Below are positions 1 to 8,443 of a stretch of 64,000 bases of DNA, piece after piece. The position numbers and the translations under genes were made by a program. Position 1 is the first letter of the stretch, and each line of letters opens with the position of its first letter. The notes beneath the pieces are model-generated. The model saw nothing but the letters and a program-made list of their open reading frames with translations, was not told where the DNA came from and did not search any database. The DNA is from CADCTP01 sp963849885 (lineage in GTDB: Bacteria > Actinomycetota > Actinomycetes > Mycobacteriales > CADCTP01). The stretch is from positions 248,001 to 312,000 of the forward strand of contig CAWKIV010000010.1 of NCBI GenBank assembly GCA_963849885.1. Direction: 5' to 3'.

Positions 1-1
1 C

Positions 2-1036
2 AGTCCGGACCAGAAGTTCATCCTCGGCACCCGGACCGCCGAGCTGGAGCGGGCGCTGCGTGAGGACACCGGCGCCGGCGACGTGATCGCCTGCTCCAGC
101 GGCACCGGCGGGCTCAACCTGTCCGTCGCCGCGCTGGGCATCGGGCCCGGCGACGAGGTGATCGTGCCGGCCTTCTGCTGCCAGCCGGTGGCCAGCTCGG
201 TGGCGAACGCGGGCGGCACCCCGGTCTTCGCCGACGTCGACCCGTGGACCATGGTCATGGACCCGGCCGACACCGAGCGGCGGATCACCCCGCGGACCAA
301 GGCGATCATGCCGGCCCACGTGTTCTCGATCATGGCCGACATGCCGGCCTTCATGGACCTGGGCCGCCGGCACGGGCTGCCGGTCATCGAGGACGCGGCG
401 GTCGCCCAGGGCGCGGTGCTCGGCACCACCCCGGCCGGCCGCTGGGGCGACCTCGGCGTCTTCTCCTTCTTCCAGGTCAAGGCGTTCGGCACCGCCGGCG
501 AGGGCGGCATGGTGCTGACCGACGACGCGGAGCTGGGCCGGCGGGTGCGGATGCTGCGCAACCACGGCCAGGACGGGGTGCACCGCTTCCGGCACCACGT
601 GATCGGCCAGAACAGCCGCTTCGACGAGGTGCTGGCCGCCTTCCAGCTGCACCGGCTGCCCACCTTCGCCGAGCGGCTGGAGCGGCGGGCGCGCATCGCC
701 GACTACTACACCGAGCGGTTCGCGCCGCTGGCCGACCGCGGCGTGCTGGCCCCGCCGGCCGGCCGGGACGGCCGCTGCTACTACGTCTACTCGCTGCTCG
801 TGCAGCGCCGCGAGGACCTGCGGGCGTACCTGACCGAGCGGTCCATCGGCACCCACATCTACTACCCGGTGCCGCTGCCCCGGCAGCCCGCGTTCTCGGC
901 GTGGGCCCCGGAGGGTGCGGACTGGCCGAACGCGCAGCAGGTGAGCGACCGCAACCTGGCCATCCCGATCTGGCCGCACCTGTCCGACGCCCAGGTCGAG
1001 TACATCGCCGACGCGGTCTGCGAGTTCTTCGCATGA
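2..1036 (+). CDS. DegT/DnrJ/EryC1/StrS-type PLP aminotransferase (5' end outside window)
   Basis: This is a PLP-dependent aminotransferase of the family that aminates keto-sugars, cyclitols and similar intermediates in natural-product pathways. The frame is open from base 2 and the upstream residues (FILGTRTAELERAL) fit the family N-terminus, so the true start lies off the window; an internal GTG at 83 is not the start. The motif FSFFQVKAFGTAGEGG places the PLP lysine at the codon 479-481, and EDAAVAQGA is the usual cofactor-binding stretch. The stop overlaps the next start (ATGA), which implies translational coupling. The substrate cannot be told; a UDP-sugar dehydrogenase downstream makes an amino sugar plausible. 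Confidence 0.9.
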   Translation, partial: SPDQKFILGTRTAELERALREDTGAGDVIACSSGTGGLNLSVAALGIGPGDEVIVPAFCCQPVASSVANAGGTPVFADVDPWTMVMDPADTERRITPRTKAIMPAHVFSIMADMPAFMDLGRRHGLPVIEDAAVAQGAVLGTTPAGRWGDLGVFSFFQVKAFGTAGEGGMVLTDDAELGRRVRMLRNHGQDGVHRFRHHVIGQNSRFDEVLAAFQLHRLPTFAERLERRARIADYYTERFAPLADRGVLAPPAGRDGRCYYVYSLLVQRREDLRAYLTERSIGTHIYYPVPLPRQPAFSAWAPEGADWPNAQQVSDRNLAIPIWPHLSDAQVEYIADAVCEFFA

Positions 1037-1818
1037 GCACCGGCGAGTACGTCTTCTCCCCGACCTGGGAACGGGAGACCGAGCGACTGGTCACCAACGA
1101 GGCGGTCTGGGACCCGGGCACGCTGGAGCGCTTCGACCGGCTCGGGGTCGCGCCGGGCTGGTCCTGCCTGGAGGTCGGGGCCGGCGCCGGCGGCGCGGCG
1201 GTCTGGCTGGCCGACCGCGTGGGCCGGACCGGTCGGGTGGTCGCGGCGGACCTGGAGATCGGCCGGCTCGGCCCGCTGGCCGACCGCGGCGTCGAGGTGC
1301 TGCGGTACGACCTGCGCAGCGAGGACCTGCCGGCCGGCGAGTTCGACCTGGTGCACGCCCGGATGGTGGTGCAGCACCTGCCGGACCGGGCCGCGGCGGT
1401 GGCCCGGCTCACCGCGGCCCTCCGGCCCGGCGGCTGGCTCTTCCTCGAGGACACCGACTCGCTGCCGCTGTTCCGCAGCGCCGTGTCCGAGGACTTCCTG
1501 CAGGACATCCGCGCGGCCGGGTACGGGTTGATGCGGCAGAGCGGGCACGAGCCGCGCGGTGGCCACTTCGACCTGCAGCTGCTGCTGGCCGGGCCGCTGG
1601 TCGACGTGTCGGCCGAGGGCCGGGTCGTGGTCATGCGGGGCGGCTCCGACCAGGCCCGGCACTACCAGCTGTGGCTGGAGTTCATGCGGCCGCGGATCGT
1701 CGACGCCGGGCTGCTGTCCGACGCGCGCATCGACGAGGCGCAGGCCGAGATGAGCGACCCGGCGCACTGGTGGACCAGCCAGGTCCTCATCTCCTCGTAC
1801 GGGCGGATGCCGGGATGA
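1033..1818 (+). CDS. class I SAM-dependent methyltransferase
   Basis: This 261-residue protein is a Rossmann-fold methyltransferase. The SAM-binding motif I is CLEVGAGAGGAA near residues 49-60, followed by an acidic motif II (VVAADLE) and the post-motif DLVHARMVVQHLPD typical of UbiE/COQ5-like small-molecule enzymes. I chose the ATG at 1033 because it overlaps the upstream stop as ATGA and gives a normal family length. Its stop overlaps the prenyltransferase start in the same way. It probably methylates O, N or C on the metabolite made by this cluster; the acceptor is not identifiable. Confidence 0.85.
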   Translation: MSTGEYVFSPTWERETERLVTNEAVWDPGTLERFDRLGVAPGWSCLEVGAGAGGAAVWLADRVGRTGRVVAADLEIGRLGPLADRGVEVLRYDLRSEDLPAGEFDLVHARMVVQHLPDRAAAVARLTAALRPGGWLFLEDTDSLPLFRSAVSEDFLQDIRAAGYGLMRQSGHEPRGGHFDLQLLLAGPLVDVSAEGRVVVMRGGSDQARHYQLWLEFMRPRIVDAGLLSDARIDEAQAEMSDPAHWWTSQVLISSYGRMPG

Positions 1819-2759
1819 CCGCCGTCGACCGGGAGGTGGCCCGGCACGGGCGGCTGTGGGCCTACTCCAAGCTGGCCAAGCTGGCCTTCTTCGACTACTA
1901 CCTGTCCGCGCTGGTGGTCTGGACGCTGCTGCCGCCGGACCTGCGCACCGACCCGCGGGCGCTGCTGGTGCTGGTGCTGTGCACCGTCGGCTGGCTCGGC
2001 ACGGTCGCCGCCACCGTCGCCTTCGACGACGTCACCGGCTACCGGGACGGCAGCGACGCGCGCAACTACGACCCGGAGCAGGAGGCGCTGCGGGACCGGG
2101 CCCGCAAGCCGCTGCTGGACGGGCACCTGTCGGTGTCGGCGGCGGTGCGCTTCGGCTGGGCGTCGGTCGGGCTGGCCGTGCTCGCGCTGGGGACCGCCGT
2201 GCTCACCGCGCCGCACCGTCCACTGTGGGCGGTGCTGCTGGTGCCGACCGTCCTGCTGCTCGGCGCCAACTACTCCTACGGCCTGAAGCTGTCCTACCGC
2301 GGCTTCCAGGAGCTGGTCATCCTGACCACCACCGGGCTGACCATCGCGATCCCGTACGGGCTGGCCACCGGCCGGTCGACCGGGCTGGTCTGGCTGCTGA
2401 CCTACCTGTTCGGGCTGTGGAGCCTGATGGTGTCGGTCTACTCCAACCTCAACGACGTGGCCGGGGACCGGGCCGCCGGCCGGCGCAGCCTCGCGGTCCG
2501 CGCCCCGCGGCGGGTCTACCGCGGCGTCATCGTGGCGCTCACCGTGAGCGAGCCCGCGGCCATCCTGCTCGCCCTCGCGCTCGGCGCGATCCCGGCCTGG
2601 TACCCGCTCTTCCTGCTGCCGGTGCTCTGGCTGCGCGCCCGCCAGCTGCGCACCGGGCTGGGGCAGGACAACCCGCTCGGCGCCCGCAAGCTCGGCGTCC
2701 AGGCCCACCGGCGCGGCGTGCTGGTGGTCCTCGTCGCCACCCTGCTGGCCGTCCGCTGA
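1815..2759 (+). CDS. UbiA-family membrane prenyltransferase
   Basis: This 314-residue polytopic membrane protein carries both Asp-rich motifs of the UbiA superfamily: FDDVTGYRDGSD near residues 68-79 and NLNDVAGDRAAGRR in the second half. These bind the Mg-diphosphate of an isoprenoid donor. Members transfer prenyl groups to aromatic or other acceptors in quinone, chlorophyll and hybrid metabolite biosynthesis. The ATG at 1815 overlaps the methyltransferase stop (ATGA). The setting between a methyltransferase and two acyl-activating enzymes argues for a tailoring role in the cluster rather than menaquinone synthesis (MenA), but a donor or acceptor cannot be assigned. Confidence 0.85.
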   Translation: MTAVDREVARHGRLWAYSKLAKLAFFDYYLSALVVWTLLPPDLRTDPRALLVLVLCTVGWLGTVAATVAFDDVTGYRDGSDARNYDPEQEALRDRARKPLLDGHLSVSAAVRFGWASVGLAVLALGTAVLTAPHRPLWAVLLVPTVLLLGANYSYGLKLSYRGFQELVILTTTGLTIAIPYGLATGRSTGLVWLLTYLFGLWSLMVSVYSNLNDVAGDRAAGRRSLAVRAPRRVYRGVIVALTVSEPAAILLALALGAIPAWYPLFLLPVLWLRARQLRTGLGQDNPLGARKLGVQAHRRGVLVVLVATLLAVR

Positions 2760-2781
2760 CCCGACTGCCCGAGGAGAGACG

Positions 2782-4413
2782 ATGGCTGTGCGCACTGCGG
2801 GCCCGAAGCCGCCGCGCAACATCGGCATGGTGTTCGAGCACTTCGCCTCGGCGCCGCGGCCGGTCTGGCATCTGGACCGCCCGTTCGACATCGCGCCGGA
2901 CTCCGGCGTCCGCTTCACCGTGGCCGGGCTGGCCACCCTGGTCGAGCGGACCTCGGCGGCGCTGTGGGAGGCCGGGCTGCGGCCCGGCGGCCGGCTGGCG
3001 ATCATCAAGGACAACCACTTCGACACGGTGCTGCTGGCCGCCGCGGCGGCCCGGATCGGCGCCCTGCCGGCGATGACCTCGGGCACGATCGAGCCGGACA
3101 TCCTGCGCCGGATGATGGAGCGGCTGGAGCCGGGCGTGCTGGTCGTCAGCCCGGCGGTGCTGGCCGGCGCGGAGAAGGCCGGCGTCGACCTGGCCGGCCC
3201 GCGGGGCCGGGTCCTGGTCGCCGGCGCCGGCTCGGAGGCGCTGGACCGCACGGTCACGACCGTCGCCGAGCTGCTCGACGCGGACGTGCCGGCGGCCCGC
3301 CCGGCGGCCGACGACCAGCCGATGATCTGCACCCACACCTCCGGCACCACCGGCGTGCCGAAGTACGTGGTGCACTCCGCGACCACGCTGCTCGGGGTGC
3401 TGACCAAGCTCGAGACGATGAAGATCCCGTTCCTGTCGATCCGGCCGACCGACACGGTCGCCTCGTGCATCTCCTTCGTGCACGGCCGGGCGATCACCTG
3501 GGCGGCGGCCCAGCTGGCCCGCCCGCCGGGCCAGGTCGTGGTGCTGGCCGAGTCCACTCCGGACACGGTGGCGGCCACGCTGCGCCGGCACCCGCCGAGC
3601 ACGCTGGAGGCCTGCCCGAACATCTTCCAGCGCTGGGAGGGCATGGCCCGCACCGACCCGGACGTCTTCGCCCCGTGCCGGGCGTACATCAACACCTTCG
3701 ACGCGATCCACCCGCGGACGGTGCGGACCTTCCTGGACGTGTCCCGGCACCGGATGCCGGTGTGGGGCCAGGTCTGGGGGCAGACCGAGGTCGGCCCGGT
3801 GTGCATGGGCCTCTACACCCGGGGCCGGCTGAAGCGCAGCCGCGGCTCCCGCAAGGCGGTCACCAGCGACGTCGGCCGGTCCATCCCGTTCGTGACCGGG
3901 GTCAAGGTGGTGGACGCGCAGACCCGCAAGGAGGTGCCGCGCGGCACCGAGGGGATCGTGCTGGTCCGCACCGCCGGCCGGTGCCTGACGTACCTGGGCG
4001 AGGACGACCGGCACCGGGAGAAGCTCTGGAACGGCTGGTGGAACTCCGGCGACATCGGGGTCCAGCGCCGCGGCGGCCTGCTGCGCATCATCGACCGCGA
4101 GGTCGACGTGATCCCCGGGGTCAGCGGCATCGAGCTGGAGAGCGTGCTGCTGGAGCGGCTGCCGGACACCACCGAGGTGATCGTGCTCGGGGTGCCGGGC
4201 CGGCCGCCGGTGCCGGTGCTCAGCACCACCGACGGCACCATCGATCCGGGCGCCTGGCGGCGGGCCACCGCGGACCTGCCGCAGCTGGACGACCCGGTGC
4301 TCATCGGCTGGGACGAGTTCCCCCGGACCGGCACCTGGAAGGTGCGCCGGCCGGTGCTGCGGGAGCGGCTGTTCGGCACCACCCAGACCTTCGGCACCGG
4401 CCGGTGGACCTGA
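2782..4413 (+). CDS. ANL-superfamily AMP-forming acyl ligase, copy 1
   Basis: This 543-residue adenylating enzyme activates a carboxylate as acyl-AMP, usually then forming a CoA thioester or loading a carrier protein. It has the P-loop THTSGTTGVPK, the WGQVWGQTEVGP aromatic/acidic segment, the GDIGV motif, the hinge around DREVD, and a C-terminal catalytic lysine in PRTGTWKVRR. The hinge lacks the usual lysine (GRxKD becomes DREVD). The ATG follows a GAGGAGAG ribosome site. It ends one base before the next gene, which is a close paralogue with collinear motifs. No carrier domain is fused. Its substrate is unknown. Confidence 0.85.
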   Translation: MAVRTAGPKPPRNIGMVFEHFASAPRPVWHLDRPFDIAPDSGVRFTVAGLATLVERTSAALWEAGLRPGGRLAIIKDNHFDTVLLAAAAARIGALPAMTSGTIEPDILRRMMERLEPGVLVVSPAVLAGAEKAGVDLAGPRGRVLVAGAGSEALDRTVTTVAELLDADVPAARPAADDQPMICTHTSGTTGVPKYVVHSATTLLGVLTKLETMKIPFLSIRPTDTVASCISFVHGRAITWAAAQLARPPGQVVVLAESTPDTVAATLRRHPPSTLEACPNIFQRWEGMARTDPDVFAPCRAYINTFDAIHPRTVRTFLDVSRHRMPVWGQVWGQTEVGPVCMGLYTRGRLKRSRGSRKAVTSDVGRSIPFVTGVKVVDAQTRKEVPRGTEGIVLVRTAGRCLTYLGEDDRHREKLWNGWWNSGDIGVQRRGGLLRIIDREVDVIPGVSGIELESVLLERLPDTTEVIVLGVPGRPPVPVLSTTDGTIDPGAWRRATADLPQLDDPVLIGWDEFPRTGTWKVRRPVLRERLFGTTQTFGTGRWT

Positions 4414-4414
4414 G

Positions 4415-6061
4415 ATGGGTGCCGCGAAGAAGGCCCGCGGGCGGACCGCGACCCGGCCGAACAACCTGGGCCTGGTCTTCGAGCACTTCGCCGGCAGCGA
4501 CGGCGCGAGCTGGAACGTGGACCGCCCGTTCGACCTCACCCCCAAGGGCGACACCCGCTACACGGTCGCCGACCTGGCCCAGCTGGTCGAGGAGACCTCG
4601 GCCGCGCTGCACGAGGTCGGCCTCCGGTACGGCGACCGGCTGGCCATCATCAAGGACAACCACCTCGACTCGGTGCTCATCGCCGCGGCCGCGGCCCGGA
4701 TCGGCGCGATCCCGGCGCTCTGCTCGGCGACCGTCCGCCCGGCGCTGCTGCAGCGGATGATGCAGCGGCTGGAGCCGCGGGTGCTGGTGGCCAGCTCGAC
4801 CCTGCTCGCCGACGCCGCCGCGCAGGGCGTCGAGCTGGTCCCGGCCGGGGTGCCGACCGTCGTGGTCGGCGGCGTCGCCGAGGCGCCGGCCGGCGTGCCG
4901 ACCTTCGCGGACCTCACCGGGTCGCCGGTGCCGCCGGCCCGGCCCCGCCCGGACGACGAGCCGATGGTGTGCACGCACACCTCGGGCACCACCGGGATGC
5001 CGAAATTCGTGGTGCACTCCGCCAACACCTCCATCGGGACGAACGCCCGGCTGGAGACGATGCGGATCCCGTTCCTGTCCACCCGGGACGACGACGTGAT
5101 CGTCTCCAGCATCGCCTTCGTGCACGTCCGCTGCCTGACCTGGACGGTCGCCCAGCTGACGCTGCCGCCGAAGGACGTGGTGGTCATCGCCGACCCGACG
5201 CCGGCCACGGTGGTGGAGACGCTGACCCGGCACCGGCCGACCACGCTGGAGGCCTGCCCGAACATCTACCAGCTGTGGGAGGGCCTGACCGAGACCCACC
5301 CGGAGCTCTTCGCGAACGTCCGGGCGTACCTGAGCACGTTCGACGCCATCCACCCGCCGACCGTGCGCGCCTTCCTCGGCGCGACCAAGCGCCGGCTGCC
5401 GGTCTGGGGGCAGAGCTGGGGGCAGAGCGAGTTCGGCCCGGCCAGCCTGGCCGTCTACACCCGGCTGAGCGTGCGGCGGCGCCGGAGCGCGTCCGCCGAC
5501 CAGGCCTTCACCACCGACGTCGGCTTCCCCATCCCGGGCGTCATCAAGTGGAAGGTGGTCGACCCGCAGACCCGCCAGGAGCTGCCGCGCGGCCGGCGCG
5601 GGCTGGTGCTGGTGCGCAGCCGCGGCCGCTGCCTGACCTACCTGGGCGAGGAGGACCGGCACCGGGCCAAGGACTGGGGCGGCTGGTGGAACACCGGGGA
5701 CATCGGCGTGCACCGCCGGTCCGGCCGGCTGCGCATCCTGGACCGGGAGGTCGACTCCATCCCCGGCACCAGCGGCATCGAGCTGGAGAGCCTGCTGCTG
5801 GACCGGCTGGACGGGGCCACCGAGGTGATCGTGCTCGGCAACCCCGGCGGGCTGCCGGTCCCGGTGGTCAGCATGCGCGGCGACCGGCTGGACCCGGCCG
5901 CCTGGCAGCGGGCCACCGCCGGCCTGCCGCCGCTGGCCGAGCCGCGGCTGATCGGCTGGGACGACTTCCCCCGGACGGGCACCTGGAAGGTGCGCCGGCC
6001 GGACCTGCGGGAACGCATCCTGCACACCACCGAGACCTTCGGGACCGGCCGCTGGACCTGA
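4415..6061 (+). CDS. ANL-superfamily AMP-forming acyl ligase, copy 2
   Basis: This 548-residue protein is the tandem paralogue of the preceding ligase. Shared landmarks are IIKDNH near residue 80, THTSGTTGMPK, LEACPNIYQ, WGQSWGQSE, GDIGVHRR, DREVDSIPG and a C-terminal FPRTGTWKVRR, and both proteins end with the same residues GTGRWT. The pair therefore arose by duplication of a whole gene. Substrate-pocket positions differ (for example TEVGPVCMGLYT against SEFGPASLAVYT), so the two may activate different acids or act in sequence. Both copies keep the P-loop and catalytic lysine, so neither looks dead. Confidence 0.85.
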   Translation: MGAAKKARGRTATRPNNLGLVFEHFAGSDGASWNVDRPFDLTPKGDTRYTVADLAQLVEETSAALHEVGLRYGDRLAIIKDNHLDSVLIAAAAARIGAIPALCSATVRPALLQRMMQRLEPRVLVASSTLLADAAAQGVELVPAGVPTVVVGGVAEAPAGVPTFADLTGSPVPPARPRPDDEPMVCTHTSGTTGMPKFVVHSANTSIGTNARLETMRIPFLSTRDDDVIVSSIAFVHVRCLTWTVAQLTLPPKDVVVIADPTPATVVETLTRHRPTTLEACPNIYQLWEGLTETHPELFANVRAYLSTFDAIHPPTVRAFLGATKRRLPVWGQSWGQSEFGPASLAVYTRLSVRRRRSASADQAFTTDVGFPIPGVIKWKVVDPQTRQELPRGRRGLVLVRSRGRCLTYLGEEDRHRAKDWGGWWNTGDIGVHRRSGRLRILDREVDSIPGTSGIELESLLLDRLDGATEVIVLGNPGGLPVPVVSMRGDRLDPAAWQRATAGLPPLAEPRLIGWDDFPRTGTWKVRRPDLRERILHTTETFGTGRWT

Positions 6062-6083
6062 CCGCGCGGCGCCCGGGACACCG

Positions 6084-6102
6084 GCCGGCCGGACCGGCCG
6101 GC
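6084..6102 (+). terminator. GC-rich perfect inverted repeat after the ligase pair
   Basis: A 9-bp perfect inverted repeat (GCCGGCCGG, one base, CCGGCCGGC) sits 22 bases after the second ligase stop. There is no T-tract. It could be an actinobacterial-type terminator or attenuator between the ligase block and the exporter, or simply a chance GC palindrome. The rest of the 131-base gap holds a lower-GC stretch and the ribosome site of the next gene. Confidence 0.3.
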
Positions 6103-6192
6103 GGATCGCCCCGGGATGTCACGACCGGCCCGGCTGTCCCGTCTACCCCGACGACACATGTCCGATCGGTATGCACCCGGTAGGAGGAACGG

Positions 6193-8436
6193 ATGTTCGA
6201 CCGGCTGGCAGGCCTGGTCCTGCGCAAGCCCCGAGCGGTCCTCGTCGTCACGTTGCTGCTCGTCCTCGCCGCCGGCGCGGTCTCGTCCGGCCTCAACTCC
6301 CGGGTGACGCTCGGCGGCTACGAGAAGGAGGGCTCGGAGTCCCAGCGCACCACCCAGGTCCTGCAGGACACGTTCGAGCAGGGCGACCCCAACCTGGTCC
6401 TGCTGGTGACCGACGAGCGCGGGGTCGACTCGCCGGCCGCGCAGGCGGCCGGGCAGGCCCTCACCCAGCGGCTCGCCGGCGAGGCGGACGTGGCCAACGT
6501 CGCGTCCTACTGGTCGCTCGGCCGGCCCGAGCAGCTGCGCAGCCAGGACGGCGACAAGGCGCTGGTCACCGCGACCATCGGTGGTGACTTCGACGCGGTG
6601 CTCGACCGCATCAAGACCCTCGCCCCGGCCTACAGCGGCGACTTCCAGGGCGCCCGGGTCCAGGTCGGCGGCTCCGCGATGACCTGGGACGAAAACATCG
6701 AGACCTCGGCCAAGGACATCAGCCGGGCCGAGGCGATCGTCTTCCCGCTGGTGCTCGTGGTGCTGGTGCTGATCTTCGGCAGCCTGCTGGCCGCGCTGGT
6801 GCCGCTGGCCGTGGCGTTCGTCACCATGCTGCTGGCGATGCTGCTGATGTTCATGCTGACGCTGTTCACCGAGCCGTCGTCGTTCGTCACCAACATCACC
6901 GTCTTCCTCGGCCTCGGCCTGGCCATCGACTACAGCCTGCTGATGGTCAGCCGCTACCGGGAGGAGCTCCGCCGCGGCCAGGACATCCCGGCCGCGATCC
7001 GGACCATGCTGCGCACCTCCGGGCGGACCGTGGTCTTCTCCGCGGTGACCGTGGCGGTCGCGCTCGGCGCGCTGCTGGTCTTCCCGTTCACCATCTTCGA
7101 CTCGATGGCGTACGCGTCGATAGCCACCGCGCTGCTGGCGGCGGTCGCCTCGCTGGTCGTGGTGCCGGCGCTGCTGGTCTGGATGGGCCCGCGGATCGAC
7201 AAGTGGCGGCTGTTCCACCGCAAGGACCGGGCCGAGGATCGGCTGGAGTCCGGCTTCTGGCACCGGCTGGCCACCTTCGTCATGCGCCGCCCGGTCCCGG
7301 TCGCGGTGGCCGTCATCGCGGTGCTGCTGCTGCTCGGCGCGCCCGCGCTGGGCCTGAAGCTGCGGCTGCCGGACGAGCAGATCCTGCCCAGCTCGGCCCA
7401 GGCGGCCCAGGTCGCCACCGTGGTGCGCACCGAGTTCGCCTCGCGGGAGCAGGATGCCGTGCAGGTGGTGGCCGAGGGCATCGGCGACCCGGCGTCCCGG
7501 TCGGCCGACATCACGGCGTACGCGCAGCGGCTGTCCCAGCTGCCCGACGTGGCCCGGGTGGACGCGCTCACCGGCACCTTCGCCCGCGGCCAGCAGGTCG
7601 CGCCGGCCGGCCAGCTGTCCCAGCGCTTCGCCGCCCCGGACGCGACCTTCCTCACCGTGATCCCGACCGTGGACGGCTACTCGCAGGAGGGCGAGGACCT
7701 CGTCCGGGCGGTCCGGGACACCGAGCGGCCGTTCCCGGTCATCGTCGGCGGCACGCCGGCGGTGTCGGTGGACACCTTCGAGGCGATCTACGACACGCTG
7801 CCGCTCTTCCTGGTGGTGCTGGCGCTGGGCATGTTCGTGCTGCTGTTCCTGCTGACCGGGAGCCTGCTGCTGCCGGTGCTGGCGATGGTGCTGAGCCTGC
7901 TCAGCCTGACCGCCACCTTCGGCGCGCTGGTGTTCATCTTCCAGGAGGGCCACCTGCAGTCGATCGTCGGCGACTTCAACGTCACCGGCGCGATCACCTG
8001 GACGGTGCCGATCCTCGTCTTCGCGCTCGGCTTCGGCCTGTCCATGGACTACCAGGTGTTCCTGCTGTCCCGGATCCGCGAGGAGTACGACCGGACCGGG
8101 GACAACACGGCGGCGGTCGCGATGGGCATCGAGCGGATCGGCCGCGTGGTCACCTACGCCGCGCTGCTGATCTCGATCGTGTTCTTCGTCTGGATCACCT
8201 CCGGGATCAGCTACATGAAGGCGATCGGGGTCGGCATGCCGATCGCGATCCTCGTCGACGCCACCCTGATCCGTGGCCTCCTGCTGCCGGCCCTGATGCG
8301 GATCGCCGGCAGCGCCAACTGGTATGCGCCCGGCCCGCTGCGCCGCCTGCACGCCCGCTTCGGGCTGCGGGAGCACGCGGAGCCGGTGCCCAGCGAGGCG
8401 GCGGTCCCCGAGCGGACGTCCGCCGAGGTCCGTTAG
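6193..8436 (+). CDS. MMPL/RND-family membrane exporter
   Basis: This 747-residue protein has the MMPL layout: an N-terminal membrane helix, a large extracytoplasmic domain, five helices, then the same again. The two halves carry matching fourth-helix motifs, GLAIDYSLLMVSRYREEL and GLSMDYQVFLLSRIREEY, whose Asp-Tyr pairs carry the proton relay in the family. MMPL proteins export lipids, acylated metabolites or antibiotics using the proton gradient. A strong GTAGGAGGA ribosome site precedes the ATG. The gene lies inside the metabolite cluster, so it is most likely the product exporter and self-protection pump. Confidence 0.88.
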   Translation: MFDRLAGLVLRKPRAVLVVTLLLVLAAGAVSSGLNSRVTLGGYEKEGSESQRTTQVLQDTFEQGDPNLVLLVTDERGVDSPAAQAAGQALTQRLAGEADVANVASYWSLGRPEQLRSQDGDKALVTATIGGDFDAVLDRIKTLAPAYSGDFQGARVQVGGSAMTWDENIETSAKDISRAEAIVFPLVLVVLVLIFGSLLAALVPLAVAFVTMLLAMLLMFMLTLFTEPSSFVTNITVFLGLGLAIDYSLLMVSRYREELRRGQDIPAAIRTMLRTSGRTVVFSAVTVAVALGALLVFPFTIFDSMAYASIATALLAAVASLVVVPALLVWMGPRIDKWRLFHRKDRAEDRLESGFWHRLATFVMRRPVPVAVAVIAVLLLLGAPALGLKLRLPDEQILPSSAQAAQVATVVRTEFASREQDAVQVVAEGIGDPASRSADITAYAQRLSQLPDVARVDALTGTFARGQQVAPAGQLSQRFAAPDATFLTVIPTVDGYSQEGEDLVRAVRDTERPFPVIVGGTPAVSVDTFEAIYDTLPLFLVVLALGMFVLLFLLTGSLLLPVLAMVLSLLSLTATFGALVFIFQEGHLQSIVGDFNVTGAITWTVPILVFALGFGLSMDYQVFLLSRIREEYDRTGDNTAAVAMGIERIGRVVTYAALLISIVFFVWITSGISYMKAIGVGMPIAILVDATLIRGLLLPALMRIAGSANWYAPGPLRRLHARFGLREHAEPVPSEAAVPERTSAEVR

Positions 8437-8443
8437 GGGTCTA

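Noticed and set aside
1815..2759. MenA (menaquinone prenyltransferase) assignment for the UbiA-family gene.
   Set aside because: It sits in the metabolite cluster between a methyltransferase and ligases, far from menJ and with no other men genes.
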